The position numbers and the translations under genes are program-made. From Episyrphus balteatus (lineage: Eukaryota > Arthropoda > Insecta > Diptera > Syrphidae), in the NCBI RefSeq assembly GCF_945859705.1, contig NC_079136.1:77624867-77688866 (forward strand): a stretch of 64,000 nt of DNA, in the 5' to 3' direction. Shown here piece by piece: positions 10,641-24,300 of the stretch (position 1 is the stretch's first letter; every line of letters starts with the position of its first letter). The notes under the pieces were generated by a model. The model made no database searches, was not told the origin of the DNA, and saw nothing but the letters and a program-made list of their open reading frames with translations.

Positions 10641-13019
10641 TAACAATTGGATCTTGCTAAGCCATCTTGCATAGCATTCAAATAGAAGTTCCGTCGAAAA
10701 TCATTATATTTTGGATAGCAAATTTCCTTTTTAAGATCCAATGCTTGACTCCATATCCGTATTCCTTTAGACAGAAATCGATGAGGCATCAATTTCAATG
10801 TTTGTATCCAATGTTATATTCCAGTAAGAATTCACCAACAGGATTGAGCATTTTTTAACTGAAATCGATATAGATTGTTAGATTAGAAATCAATGTAATA
10901 ATTATTTTGTTCTTTTGTTTTTATTTAAAAAAAGAAGCTTGAAATCGATTTATATTATAAGGACGTTTAAGACGTTTTTTTATGTAAATTCTTATATATT
11001 TCGTGTTTAAAACTTCTTTTTTTTTAGTTCTAAGTTTGTAAAGATAGTTTTTATTTGATTAATTTTTGTTTGCAGTGAAGACTGCTGAGTGAAAATATTA
11101 TTTTCAAATGAGAAAGGCCCAGATATGCCAAAGAGAAAAAAATGTATTTATAATATTTATTTTCTTATTTTTATTAAATAGCATTATTTCTTAAGCTTTG
11201 AGTATTCTGTTTGACAAACTTTGAAAACGAAATTCGTTTATAGAAGTTATACTTTTTTTTTTTTGGATAACATAACTGCTTAAAAATATTAAGTCTAAGT
11301 AAACATAAGATTTTTTTGTACAAACTGAATAGCGAGTCATACAGCATACTCAAAACTTAAGAATTTGCTCGGAATATCAAGCAGTTCATATAACATTTAT
11401 AATGTACTCCACAATTGGTTCACAATCCATGATTCTCATTAAGCCTGCTTGTCCAATGTAGAGTAACATTGGACTTCTAATAATATGCTTCGAATAGTAA
11501 TAACATTTTAAAGATTAAACATCAAATTTTTAAAGATGAGAAGAAGTTTTCATTTGTTTTAGAAAAAGCGCTGACGGGTTCCAAGTCGATGGAGGCTAAG
11601 ATTTTTTCATTATCACTTCAAGCGGTTGTTAAAGTTTTATTTATAGATATTTAGCTAATCCATGTCATAAGAGTTTTCCAAATCCTTAATAGAGATACAA
11701 ATTTTGTTTTCAACATAGTATCCTAATAATGAACATATCTGGGTGAGATTAAAAAAGTGTCACAGAGGACAAAAGCTTTCGAAAAAATATACATAATATA
11801 GACACCTATAAAACAATTGATAAATCAGGTTGTTTCATTTTTTTGTAAAAGAAAAAAAGCAAAGTTATTACCCTTTAACATTAAAAATAGTTTAATTCTT
11901 ACCTCAAGCGTACAAGACTGGCATTCTCGTATCTCAAAAGCAATTATTGTAGTTTGAAGAATATCATATTTTTTGTGACTTTAAAGATTATACAATAAAT
12001 TATTTTTTCAGTCTCTGTCAGCTTTTGTTTCCTCTGAAGAACGACATAATAATTTTTTTTTAATTGAAGAAAGCTCATATACGACTATGTGTTTCACTCC
12101 AATAAATCTCGTTGTGAGAGCCGTCAAATTGTTAAAGTTTTATATTTGCGTTATGAAATGTTTATCTAAACCGACATCTTTTTGTTTCAGTCAATATCAA
12201 AATAATCTTAGTTTCGTGGTTTCTTTTTATTGAAGTTTTAATGGAATCAATTTTTAAACTACAAAAACCATTTGATTCTATTTTTTAGTTTAATTTCTAT
12301 TTTTTAATTTCATTTCTCAAAGTTACTGATAAGAAGATTTTTTAAGGCTACTGATACGCAGATTTGAGCTGCATAAATATTTATTTTACTTTCATTAACT
12401 AAAACGAAATACTGGACTCTCTTTTTCTATCTGTGAAATAGCCTTTTTTTGTAAAAACTAAACTTAATACAAAAAAATATCAAAAATTGTTTTTAATCTG
12501 GGAAACAGTCTCTGTTCGCAGAAACCAAGTTGCTCAAGTTTAATGCAATTCGCAATTCTTTGTACTTTAAACAAAATTCTAAAAATGTTTCGTTCTGTAT
12601 CATTCACTCAAAAATAAAATGTTAAAGCTTCTAAGAAGATATTTTAAAATGTATCTAATATTTCAATAAGTACCTAAATTTATGATGTCTCATTAGGAAG
12701 AAACTTCTCCGAGTCGACTCGATTTGTTTAACTTTAAAATTTTAAAGGAAATATACTGGAATCGTTTGAAAATTACATATTTGTCACGTTTTCTTTTAAG
12801 CTTAAAATAATGAAGTAGTTTCTTGTCAGCGCCTTAAAAATAAGGTTAAAACTTGCGTATTCAAAATGTGAACGCGAAGAATAGAAAAAAACTCTAATTT
12901 TTGAATTTTAAGAAATTGTTAGAAGTTCAACTTTTGCAAACCGAATCTTAATTTTTGAGTTTATTTTTAACTTTGTTAAAAGAACTTTTATTAATGTCTC
13001 AATTTTTTTTAAATACATA
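10435..13019. other. Intergenic or intronic DNA without a clear gene
   Basis: This stretch is AT-rich. Apart from a possible further partial array copy near 10622 (ACTTACATTTCAG) I see no gene, RNA or complete mobile element. If the candidate first exon at 15008-15208 belongs to the mini-exon array, the stretch would be intron. Confidence 0.4.
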
Positions 13020-13330
13020 CAGTGCCCGCCCAAAATTCTTCGTACGATATACGAATTTTAATATTTGAATATTAAATATTTTTACAAATGGTTTCTTTTA
13101 TAATTTTCTTAGGCTCAAATGAAATGCTATGTATGTATAAAATATTCTTTTATTGTACCATTTATATAAAAATGACAGTTTTTAATAAACTCTTTTTTAA
13201 GGAAATGGAAAACAGCGTTTCCAGCGCAAAGAATTAAGTCGGCAAGTTTATTTGTAAAGCAAAGTCACATAAAATGTTTGTCTCCCCCAAAAAAGAACGC
13301 GATCCCAAACTTTTGTTTGACTGCCAAAAG
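13020..13330. mobile_element. Possible end of a Tc1/mariner-like element
   Basis: The DNA TA-CAGTGCCCGCCCAAAATT followed by CTTCGTACGA at 13018-13047 resembles the terminal repeat of Tc1-like transposons, which insert at TA and begin CAGTG. No matching opposite end was found and no transposase frame is intact, so this is at best a truncated relic. The right limit is approximate. Confidence 0.35.
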
Positions 13331-14381
13331 AACATTGTGTTTTTTACATATTAATAGAATAAAATGAAGCAATTGAAAAATAAACGAACATGCTGAAAAG
13401 TTTGCTAAACATAATTTCCACTACAATTTTTTCACACAACTTGAAGGTTTTTTTTTGAAAACAAAATCTCTTCGTGTCAGATTCGACAACAGATAAGAAA
13501 ACTACATTCAAAAGTAAATTTTTACGTTTCCATGTTTGAAACAACGGAAACATTTCCAAGAAAATTTTATTAACGATAACCCCCATAATTTATAAACATG
13601 GAATTATATTTTTCTTTTAAACGAAATCATCAGGACCAAAATCTAAGGTTTAAATAAGCTTTTAACAACTAACATGTTTAATTAAGTAAAATCGTATGAT
13701 ACAAATTGATGTGTTTTTTCACTCTTGATCAGTATAAATAAGTTGTTTAATTTTCCCCTAATTTTCTTCTGCATAATATTTCATTGGGTCAAATGAAAAA
13801 CGTATTAATTTCAGCTTCACACAATATTTTTTTCATTTCAGCGCTTTCTAAAATTGCCTTATGCGATTCCCAAGCTCATTGAGGCGTATTCATAGTTGTT
13901 ATTTAATTTAAACTGAGGTTTATCAAATACAATTTAGAGAAGATAAACACAAAGACAAGTTCTTAAAAATCCCAGTGGTTGTTCAGATGATATACCCATT
14001 TTCTAATGTAAACAATCTTCAAAACATTACCACCCACGTGACAATCCAGTTTGTGAAATATAGAACAACACCAACGGATTATATTATCTCGCATGACCAT
14101 CGGTTGCCAAGTTCAATTGAAAAACCAATACATTATTGAACCTTATTGTTCTAATTGAATTTATTTTAATTTCCTAAATGTTAATTTGTATGCTTTTTTT
14201 ATTTTCCAAATTGTGTAGACTTGACTTCATTGGCCACTTTTTGAAAAAATTAAAATATATTTTTTTCTAACTAGCGCAATTGATTTGTGAAAAACCATAA
14301 TTCAAGTTGTCTACATTATTTTGACAGTTTTCTTTTACGGGAAATATGTTTAAATAGTAGTTAAGGCTTATTAGTTGATTA

Positions 14382-14560
14382 GGGCCAGTTTCTCAGTGGA
14401 GGGTCAAAGTTTAACCCAGGGTTAACTCTGAACCAAGTGAAAAATATATTTCAAATATTGTACAATCCAGCGTTTTAGGAATCAATCTTCATTTGAAATT
14501 TTGCTTCTTGTTTACTGGATTAAGTTACTCTGCGTTAACTCAGCACTGAAAAACTGGCCC
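14382..14560. mobile_element. MITE with GGGCCAGTTTCTCAGT ends
   Basis: The 179-bp segment starts GGGCCAGTTTCTCAGT and ends ACTGAAAAACTGGCCC, its near inverted complement. Internal subrepeats (GGGTTAACTCTG and CTCTGCGTTAACTC) are also inverted. No frame is present. I could not settle the target duplication. Confidence 0.65.
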
Positions 14561-14940
14561 TGATAATAGACAAATTAAAAATAAAAAAAAGAAATGATTT
14601 TAACCAATGATCACAATGATCTTAATCGTTTTTTTTTTTTCTTTCAAACTACATTATATATTATAGCTCAATTTTTTCACAAAAATCGGGTCTTATGCTT
14701 GATTCACAATATTGCAAGACGACGAGACGAAGGCGTTGTGAGAGTGAAATTGATATTTCGTCAATTAACTTCCTTCTTTTCACACACATTCTTATATTTC
14801 CTGTCAAAAATAAACAATTACCCAAAAAAATAAATGACCCAAAAAAAATCTCGTCTCGCTCTTGTCTCGCCATCTCGAAATGTTGTAAATCAGGCATTAA
14901 TTAAAAAATTAAAACCGATTCTATATTTTTTTTTATTTCA

Positions 14941-14992
14941 ACGGTACGACCCAAGTTCTATTCTTTACTCAATAAAACCTAGGTCGTACCGT
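14941..14992. repeat. Short perfect inverted repeat
   Basis: ACGGTACGACC at 14941-14951 is repeated as GGTCGTACCGT at 14982-14992, with a 30-bp spacer. It lies 15 bp 3' of the donor of the candidate exon at 15008-15208, so a transcript would carry an 11-bp stem there. It may instead be a relic of a small MITE. Confidence 0.6.
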
Positions 14993-15007
14993 TAGTTTTA
15001 TACTTAC

Positions 15008-15208
15008 CAAATGCAATAGAAAATAATCAAGTACATTATTTGGTGTTAAATAGTTCAAAAGGTTGGTATTTACTTTCATAAGAAAATTTCTCAACATCTT
15101 AACATCCGAAGCATTTTTCCAGTTGCAAATTAATTTTTTTTTTATTGTTGTGAGCGGAGAAAGTTTTTTTTCATATGAATTAATCAAGTTTTCTGCATTC
15201 AACTGCAA
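15008..15208 (-). CDS. Candidate first coding exon, unidentified
   Basis: On the minus strand an ATG at 15208 opens 67 codons ending exactly at a strong donor (GCATTTG|GTAAGT, boundary at 15008) in phase 0. The peptide (begins MQLNAENLINSYEKK, ends NNVLDYFLLHL) has a hydrophobic pattern compatible with an alpha-helical protein, and reading past the donor gives a stop soon after. I recognise no domain. It could be the start of a minus-strand gene that continues into the mini-exon array at 4.2-10.4 kb, but no exon in between was found. It may also be a chance frame. Confidence 0.3.
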
Positions 15209-15670
15209 CTTCAGTGAAGAAAAGAACTAACGTAACTCTTAATCAAGTTTCTTTTTTTTAACTGACAATAATAATAAAAAATAAATAATAAACACAAAAA
15301 AAAAAAAAATTACGTACATACAATACAACTGTTCAATTGAAATTACAAAAATATTACAGAATCAAGAAAAATGACAAAGTACTTTTATTACCTGGTCATT
15401 TTGAAACTGGTCTAATTCCACAAACTTAACAAACAAGCAAAATAATTTAATAATTAAGTATTGTAAAAGTGAACGGTAATTTTTTTAATATTAATAAAAG
15501 CAATTATATTCATTTTACGAACTTTAGTATTTTTAAATAGCAGGATTTTGGACCATTTTCAAAATAATACAACAGTTTTTTTTTTATGTTTCCCTATCGT
15601 TGATGGGCTGTGTCCAAACACAATGGCTGCATTTACGAACCTGTCGCAATAAATATGGAAATATGTACTG

Positions 15671-16360
15671 TTGTTATTTTCGTCTAGCTCCAGTAGTAGT
15701 ATATCGACCCTTCCCGCCAAATTAAATTATGAATTATGGACAGCATATAATTGTATTTTTCCAACATTAAGAACGAATAAGATACAACTTTTTGTAATAA
15801 TTAAATCAATTAATGCTAAAGAAAAGATTCACATCAAAATTGTCTGCAATAAGTTTAAAAACAAAAGATTATTAAGGTTTTTCTGTAAACAAAAACGTCG
15901 TAAGGGCCATGTCGCTTACTATAATTTGGCGGAAAAGGCTCGATATTATGTATTAGAAGAAACAACACGCAGCTGGCGATAAAAAAACAGAAGCTAAACC
16001 CAACCCAACGGATGGAATTTTGACAAGATATATTCAGTTCTATTGTGAGTTTTTTGTGAGCAAAATTCCACCCGGAAAATCGAATTTTGCTTTTCATCTA
16101 TTGTAAGTTTCGGGGGAAAAGCTGTTCACGTTCGTAAAACTCCTTGTATTTTTAACTTTTTTCCAGGTATAAGCGAGGTAGTGGACAACAAAGAAAAGAT
16201 CTCACTTAAATTTTTGCGAAGAGCAAACAAAACAGTTAAGCGGAAAATGTGAACTCCCTTCGGGTGAAATTCGTTTTTGGAAGATTCAGCAAGATAACGA
16301 ATCCATAGAGCGATGATGCCGTGAGGTTCAGAAGCAAAGAGGCTTTTGAAAGAATTTTAA
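15671..16360 (+). pseudogene. Unidentified coding-like relic
   Basis: A 103-codon frame at 15671-15982 begins with a Ser run and ends KARYYVLEETTRSWR. Downstream, several short stretches in different frames look coding: SEVVDNKEKISLKFLRR near 16170-16220 and CELPSGEIRFWKIQQDNE near 16245-16300, broken by stops and frameshifts. The pattern resembles a decayed gene, perhaps from a transposon, but I do not recognise the family. Confidence 0.25.
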
Positions 16361-16944
16361 GATAATGATATCTTAAAATACAGAAATATGTACATACTAA
16401 GGTTAAATACAAATTTTTATTTTGTTTTTAATTAGATGTCCAACAAAAAAAAACTCTATTTTGGTAAAATTGTTATAAAATAAAAATATTAATTTAAAAA
16501 ATTAATATTTAAAAGCGATAAATATTAATTTTGTTATTGTGTACATTTTTTGTAATTTTTGTATTCACAAGCAAATAAATGTAAGCAATTGCAAACGAAA
16601 CACTCTTTACTTTTAACTTATTCGTTCACAGAAGACTTTGGCGTGCATTCGTTTATGTTTATGATGATGAAAACTCGTTTTTTGAATTGAAAACGTATCA
16701 CCAGAAAAAAAAGTTAAGTGAATTAGTCCCATTATACTAAAGTGTAATTCCATGAAAAAGTGCACACGAAATGTGTACATGAAATGTATGTAGACTTTTT
16801 ACTTTTTCCAATAGCAAATCACTATTTACAAGAAAGGATTCTTTATTATATACCCTTATGGCTAGAAATTTGATTCATGGAGTATAAGTAATTTTAAATA
16901 AGCTTGGAAACCATAGAAGAATTCCACATGAACGTGATGTATTC

Positions 16945-17339
16945 ACGATTATTGTAACGTGAGTTACTCTAACAGACTTTTATTTTTTCTTTGTTAATGG
17001 TTAAAATTAAAAAAAATTGTTTTACTTTATTGGGGGCTATCGTGAATAAAAATTTCTCTGGGAATATTTCCCATGTTTTAAATATGGGAACGAATATGAG
17101 GTAGATTCAGGATCGCATAAAAAATTCCGAGGGAAACAAAGTTCCCCTGGAGATTCACGATAGGGCCCATTATAAAAGTAATAGAATGCTCCATTCATGG
17201 ACATCTCTTAAAACTCGTGTCCGATTATTGTAACGTGAGTTACCAACAGACTTTTGTTTATTTTTAGTTAATGGTTAAAATAAAAAAATTGTTTTACTCT
17301 ATTATATAAAAGTAAAAGAATGTTCCATTCATGGACATT
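16945..17339. repeat. Local tandem duplication, one copy interrupted by a MITE
   Basis: The block CGATTATTGTAACGTGAGTT ... CCATTCATGGACAT occurs twice: 16945-17204 and 17222-17339. The first copy is longer only because it contains the insertion at 17032-17168. The second copy therefore shows the empty site. Confidence 0.8.
17032..17168. mobile_element. 137-bp MITE with 3-bp target duplication
   Basis: The ends are GGGGGCTATCGTGAAT and ATTCACGATAGGGCCC. The flanks are ATT at 17029-17031 and 17169-17171, and the duplicated neighbour (about 17301) has a single ATT at the same spot, so the insertion with 3-bp duplication is directly visible. Related, more degenerate sequences with the same tip occur near 29329 (GGGCCCTATCCAGAATC) and near 48560 (ATTCGCAATAGCCCC). 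GGG tips and a 3-bp A/T duplication fit a Harbinger-type MITE. Confidence 0.85.
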
Positions 17340-17701
17340 ATTTTTGTTACCATGGAATCGCCCTTAAATTGAGTATAAAATTCCTTTTTAATATACTAAT
17401 GCTTGAAAGGCATAATTTACCACAAAATCAACCCTTCAAAACGGACAAATGCTAATGCTATTATAGAACCACATTTATATTTTGTATTTTTTGAAGTTTG
17501 TTAACTAAGATTTTTCAAAGTTGAATATCCATATACACCCTTCTAAAATAAAACACTCTTTCGTAACTACATCTCCTATCATAAATAAAGTTCACATATC
17601 GTGCAAAATAAAATAAAGAAAAATTCAAAAAGTACATATTCCAATTTCAAAATCACTCATGCAAATTTTTTCAAACAAGAACAATTCTTCAAGTTTTGAA
17701 T

Positions 17702-17907
17702 GGGCCTCATTATCAATAGCGAATCGAATGTTCCACCGAATGGGAGCGTTTAAATATGAAAGTGTAAATATTCCCTATTCATAATACCGCGGTAAATAAA
17801 TTTACTATCATTTCGATACTTGAAACTTAATTTTTACGAAACAAGCTTTGATCGCTATTCATAATACGAAAATATCTAGTTCGATTCGCTATTCATACTG
17901 AGGGCCT
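17702..17907. mobile_element. MITE with inverted GGGCC...AATAGCGAATCGAA ends
   Basis: The left end reads GGGCCTCATTATCAATAGCG followed by AATCGAA. The right end contains TTCGATTCGCTATTCATACT followed by GAGGGCC, the inverted equivalent. The element is about 206 bp with no coding content and lies between the 17-kb duplication and the 3' end of nonA. Confidence 0.7.
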
Positions 17908-18322
17908 ATTTTTTGTTTAAGAAAAAAAGACAGTAGTTATTTGTAAATACACATTAAACATATATTGAATGTCCCACTTAATATGCGAATACAATTGTTT
18001 TTTAATTGGTGAGGTTTACAAAGCTTAAGATTCCTTTATTTTTATCGACTTAATCATACTAATATTTTATTTATAATGAGAAATGAATTAATTTAAGTCA
18101 AGTAAGTATAAGATGTTTAAAATTGAATGAATTACTAAAATGAATGATTTGTTATTTATCATTCTTGCCTAAAAATGTTATCTAATTTGCAATTATCTTT
18201 TTTTCTTCAAGATAGGAATTGTTGCAATACTTTAGTTAATGATAAACTCATCATTATTTCCTTTAAGAGCAGTGTGTTTAAAGATGATATAATACGATTA
18301 TGTTTTAGTTAAGATAATTTGT

Positions 18323-21300
18323 TTAAAAACGTCTTCTGCGTTCCCATGGTTTATTGTTATTATTATTTCCGCCTCCGTTATTGCCTCGCTGATTAGTTGG
18401 ACCACCTCCTTGGTTCTGATTTTGTTGATTATTACCAAATTCGAATGGATTGAATTGTTCCTAATAACGGGTGAATAATGTAACAAAAAATAGAAATAGT
18501 TTCTATATAGATTAAACATAACACAATACCCCCAAAAATATCGAAATTGAAAAAAAAATTACTTAAGTATTTTTTTTGTAAAAAAAAATAGTTACAAACC
18601 ATGTATAATATACTATTCAGATAAATGTATTCCAACAATATCAATACAACTCAGTAAACATTATCATAAATCGAAAAGTCTTTAATAGTTGATGTGTGAA
18701 TTCACACTCCCCTTTAAAACCCAAATAAATGACTGCATCCATACATATAATTAAAATTATGTATTTTGCAAGATAGCAAATATGTATTTATATTTTATAA
18801 TTTTGAAGTAAGACAGAAATTTCCAAAAATAATTCATGTAGAACAACAAATTTTTCCAAGAACAATAATCCCAAACCCCAAAAATCCGTTACAGTATACC
18901 AGTAGTTCAAGCATAATTCTTTAAATTTTCGTAAAAAGTTGCACAGAAATAACATGTATTAAAATATTAAAAAACAAACAAACCTTAGTTCAAACTAACG
19001 CGATGTCGAAAAATTGTCGATTTAGATTATCAACTATCGCGTTAGCCGATCCCATCCCTGAAACAAACAAGCTCTGTTTCGTTGATTGCGGATAATTTTA
19101 TATCGTTTCAAATTTATAATTTGAGTAAAATGCAGCAATATATTCGAAAAAATATTATAATCGGAAAATTCTAAGAGGAAACAAATTCTTTTAAGTTATT
19201 CATAAACCAAAGATCGTATAACAACAATTTAAAAAACCAAACATTCTGACAAAATCGTATGTAAATTTCGAAATCACTTTGGATCCCCTGAGTAAAAAAT
19301 TGTAGGTCTCAAACTTGGTCGTTTGGAATGATTTTTTTATGATTCAAGTTACAAAATTATCGGGTCAAATCTTTGTCTTGAGTTTAATGTGAAAAAAAGA
19401 AGGAATTTATTAAGTGTGTTGAAAAATGCATAGATATTTGCTTTTCTATAAATTGTTTGTTATAAAAGCAAAATCAATCAAAATACATATGAATGTATGT
19501 ACGAAGGGTTCAGGGGAAAAACAGCACAAGTCCATTCCAAATCATTCCGAGAAAAACGTTATTTTAAATTTTGTTCTCCATAGAATTTAGTACTACAGGC
19601 ACATCATGTATTTATTCTTTTAAGCAAGGCTTAAATACTACTACTTGACTAAAAATGGACATGTAGCTTTTCTCCTGGAACTTAAATATATTCTTTCCTA
19701 AATGAAATAATAATGAACCACATTCATTTGGCCCAATATTTATGCGAGTGACTGTGGCCTTTTTGCGAGTGTCGTTCAACTTTCGATTTGATAAAAGTCG
19801 ATGAAATCGATAAAAATATCTGTTTTTGTATTGTGTATCTCCCTTTTCGACAAAGATATTTGCTATTGTGATTATAGTTCACTCGATTTCAGTCGATAGC
19901 AAAATTGTAAACGAAAAAGATCGAACGATAAAACGAAAAATTTCATTCACAATAGAATTTCAGAATATAGCCCAGTCGGGATGTACAAAAAATTAAGCTG
20001 AAATGGAAATAATTTGATCGTGCAATTTTTTTTCATAGGATGATAGAGGGGATAACTGGGAGCTTAAAATCAGTTTTTCGGGAAAATCGACCTTGTGCTT
20101 AAGCCGCCATCTTGGATTAAAGGTAAAACACGTTTGAGTGAATACCTCGGCCATTTTTGATTTTTGACAAAAATTATATATGTAAAACTTGTAGAAAATT
20201 TTATTTTCTATAACTTTTGTCTTAATAAATTTTTCTATATGACCTATATTTTTCGAGTTAATTTGAAAAAACTATACCCCTACTCAGCTTAAACTTTATA
20301 CCCGCTTTGATTATAGATTTTAAGATCAACGCAATATGGGAGTGTTTTTATATGTTTTTGGGGATGATAAATCTAGTTGCAATGTTAGTTTTTGCAAATG
20401 CATGAAATTTTATAAACAAAAGGAACTATCTCAAAATCGGTAAGTGTCGTTTTAAACAAAATTGGTAAATATTATAACTGATGTCTAGCAAGAAAAGCAA
20501 GTTTTTGAATTTTTCAAATCGGTTCATTAATGCCTGAGATATGACCAATTGTTTATAATAAAAGCTTAAAAGAGAGAGTGAGTTATAAACAATTGGTCAT
20601 ATCTCAGGCATTAATGAACCGATTTGTCCGAACCGATGTCTTGCTAGACATCAGTTATAATATTTACCAATTTTGTTTAAAACGACACTTACCGATTTTG
20701 AGATAGTTCCTTTTGTTTATAAAATTTCATGCATTTGCAAAAACTAACATTGCAACTAGATTTATCATCCCCAAAAACATAAAAACACTCCCATATTGCG
20801 TTGATCTTAAAATCTATAATCAAAGCGGGTATAAAGTTTAAGCTGAGTAGGGGTATAGTTTTTTCAAATTAACTCGAAAAATATAGGTCATATAGAAAAA
20901 TTTATTAAAACAAAAGTTATAGAAAATAAAATTTTCTACAAGTTTTACATATATAATTTTTGTCAAAAATCAAAAATGGCCGAGTTATTCACTAAAACGT
21001 GTTTTACCTTTAATCCAAGATGGCGGCTTAAGCACAAGGTCGATTTTCCCGAAAAACTGGTTTTAAGCTCCCAGTGATCCCCTCTATCATCCTATGAAAA
21101 AAAATTGCACGATCTAATTTTTTCCATTTGAAATGTTTAATTCTACTGGGCTAATACCAGAAGTCATTTTCGATGATCGACTATCGAAAAAAGTCGTCTA
21201 TCGATAGACAAACGACACTCGCAATAAGGGCCTGTGTGTATATTGAAACCATAAAAGCGATAAATCTGAAGAATAGAATTGCACACATATTCCATTACGA

Positions 21301-24300
21301 AAAAAGGTTTTTTTGCAACTAGAAAAACTTTTGTATTTGCATTATGTTCAGATTTTATTTCTGTCATTATAACGACAAAAACTTTATTCTTTTAAATAAC
21401 AATTCGTTAATAATTTTTTACTTGGATTTCTGTGTCATTACTCTTCAAACAATCCAACAACAAAATTTAAATTGTACCTCAATATTCTTGAGTTGAAAAC
21501 AATTGACGAACACTTTTTATAAGCTCATATAAAAAAAATCTTTAAACATGAATTGATAAACCATTAATAAAAAAATTGATGCCAAACAACTTTAAACTTT
21601 AAAAATGTATTTCAAAGCAGTCAAGTTCTTTATAAATATTTTCAAATAGATAAATACATACAACGTGAACCACAACAACATAGAGAAACGTTAAACGTTT
21701 TATTTAACAAGAGAGTTAATATTAATCATTCCCATCACAATTGTCAAACATCAATTGACAATATAATCGGACTCACAATTCACAAACTTCGTTTTTCAAT
21801 TACAGTAGAATTCGGTTATAACGACCATTTACATTTAGAGATACATTTTCAGTCGTTATAAGCGGATATCGCTTTATCGAACAAGAACGAAGAACATATT
21901 GTAAACAATAGTGCTGAACCAAACTTTTCTTTAAAATTTCGTTGTTATAACCGAAATGTCGTTTTAAGCGAGGTCACTATAAGCGAATTCCACTGTACAT
22001 ATATAAATTTTATTTTACTTTATAATCACGACTACCATATTTAATGACCGAAACTTTTATCAATAGAATTATAGTGTTGAGCTTCAATTTTTATCAATTT
22101 ATTTATAGTCAGTAATTGAAAATTGTAATAGAGAATATCATTTTTTTTTAAATAGCAATATCCTATTTTCAATTAGCTGTCTTAAGATGTTCCGTAAAAA
22201 CATCATTTCCTATCCCAGCGAAATGCTTCTTTGCTAGCATATCAACAAGTACTCCTTTCCTCCTTTGTCTTTTACTACGAACAAATTAACCCCACAATGT
22301 CAAGTAAAAAGATAGCTTAAAGATTGCACTTTGTGCAGCTAAGGTCCAGTGAAATGAAATATATTTGCTTTCCATTTATAGCTCTATTCTACTATCCAAT
22401 TCATTTGTAGTTTCTAATTAACAATTCCTTCATTATTGGTTTAAAACCATCTACGTTTCTACAGTAAAGAATTTCCACTATTTGTTTTTTTTTTTAAATT
22501 CACAAGAGAATGTTTAAAGTTTAAGCAGATTAATCGGATCGGATAGCAGGACAGATGTTTTCAAACCGTCCCAAAACTACATGAAGCTCCAGCATCACTT
22601 TTTCAAGTAAAGTATAAAAAGGGCACCTCTGTAAAAATATTTCAAATACGGTGTTGCAACACTTAGGCCAAGTTTTTCATCCCAGTTTTATTATTTTAAC
22701 AACAATTTCAAAGCTAAGCAATTACCAAATAAGTTTTAGAAAAGTTGTGTTACTTATCAGAAATATGAAAATAGGTTTAACTGAGTGTATATCTGATTAT
22801 GTTAAATACATTTTCTAAATAATATAATTTCAATAGATGATAAAAATATTCATTTCAATCAATACATTTTCGCAAAAAATTGTTTTTGTTTTTTTTTTGC
22901 TAAAATTTTCCTAAGAAATATGTAATGTTTTGTTTTAATTAGACCGTAATTTCCTATTGATTATAAATACTAGGTGTGCTTTGTTGAAGTTTTGGATATA
23001 AATTATGTATTCAAATACAAAATGCATTGAAGTTGTACACTTTTATTTTGGTACCTATTTTTTGTCATCATAAATTAATGCAAATAATTATGAGATGATT
23101 TTTTTAAGTCGTGTGAATATTTTAGTTTAAACTTAATTACATTTTTTTTTTTTAAATATGTAGAGTTCTAGATCCATATCCTAAAATTGAAGATGTACTA
23201 TCCATCAGACTCAATATTCGAATAGCTCTTAATAATCAACTAGATAACAAGTGTTGATAGTCAATGGGGTTATCAAAAGTACGAAACTTAAGAATAATAG
23301 AATTTTTAGCTAATAAGATGTTTGTCTAGTTGTCTTGAAGCAACAATAAAATAAAGATTGATTGAATATCATTCATTTAATTTCTACATACATATGTAAA
23401 AAAAATTATGTTGTACTTTTTCATTTGTGTAAACTGTCAGATAAGTGCATATATTAGAGTTGAGTTAAATAAATATATCAGCAATATAATCTCAACATTC
23501 TATCAGCTAAGTTTAAACTAGCTCACTTTATTCCAAAGTTAAGACTTTTTAACCCTTTCGGTACCAGCGTTACTCTGATGTAACATATCTTTGAAAATTT
23601 GTAAAAAATATTCCGTTAAATAATTTTTTTAGGTTACGATCGCTTAATTGAAAGACAATAATGCCTACTTACTGGATTAGTACAAAAAGTTAGTTAAATA
23701 TCATACTTTTATTTTTTTTTACCGAAAAAGGGACTGAAATCCACATTTTTTTTTTATTTTTTTACAAAAATTTTTTTTTTATATATGGTCATAATTTTGA
23801 AAAAAAGATATACAAATTGTTAATCCAGAAAGTGTTTTGGCTAAGAAGTAGTAGCATACATTATTGTTCTACAAAAAGTTATTTCAACAGTTGTCCGACT
23901 TTTTTTTGGTGGTCATAGGCAGTGTATGTTACTTACATGTAACATGAAAATAATACGTTAGTAAGTAAGTAAGTAAGTAAGTAAGTAATTCATTTATTGA
24001 TTTCATAAAGTAATTACATGATTATTATAAAAATGAATTATAAGCTATGGCATTGCCGTCAGCTCAGTTGGCAATAATATTTTAACAATTTTTTTTTTTT
24101 GGTTTAATAAGTTTGCATTACAATTTTGTTTTAATCAAATTCAGTTATCAATAACATTCTATATTTATATGTAATACGTTAGTTTTGCTATTTATTATTT
24201 TGGGACATAACTTTTTGCTACTCATATTTCTTAGTTGTGATGTTTTTGACACGATAATACTGAAAAAAACATTTTTTTAATATTGATTTTCATAGCTTGG

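Noticed and set aside
13344..13586. 80-codon minus-strand frame starting MGVIVNKIFLEMF
   Set aside because: No recognisable domain, no supporting splice context and ordinary AT-rich composition.
14941..14992. Rho-independent terminator
   Set aside because: It is a short inverted repeat in eukaryotic DNA with a 30-bp loop and no termination context; recorded only as an inverted repeat.
18298..18644. Two overlapping minus-strand frames of 70-73 codons
   Set aside because: They read the distal nonA exon and its intron in the wrong phase; the spliced frame ending RRRRF fits the family.
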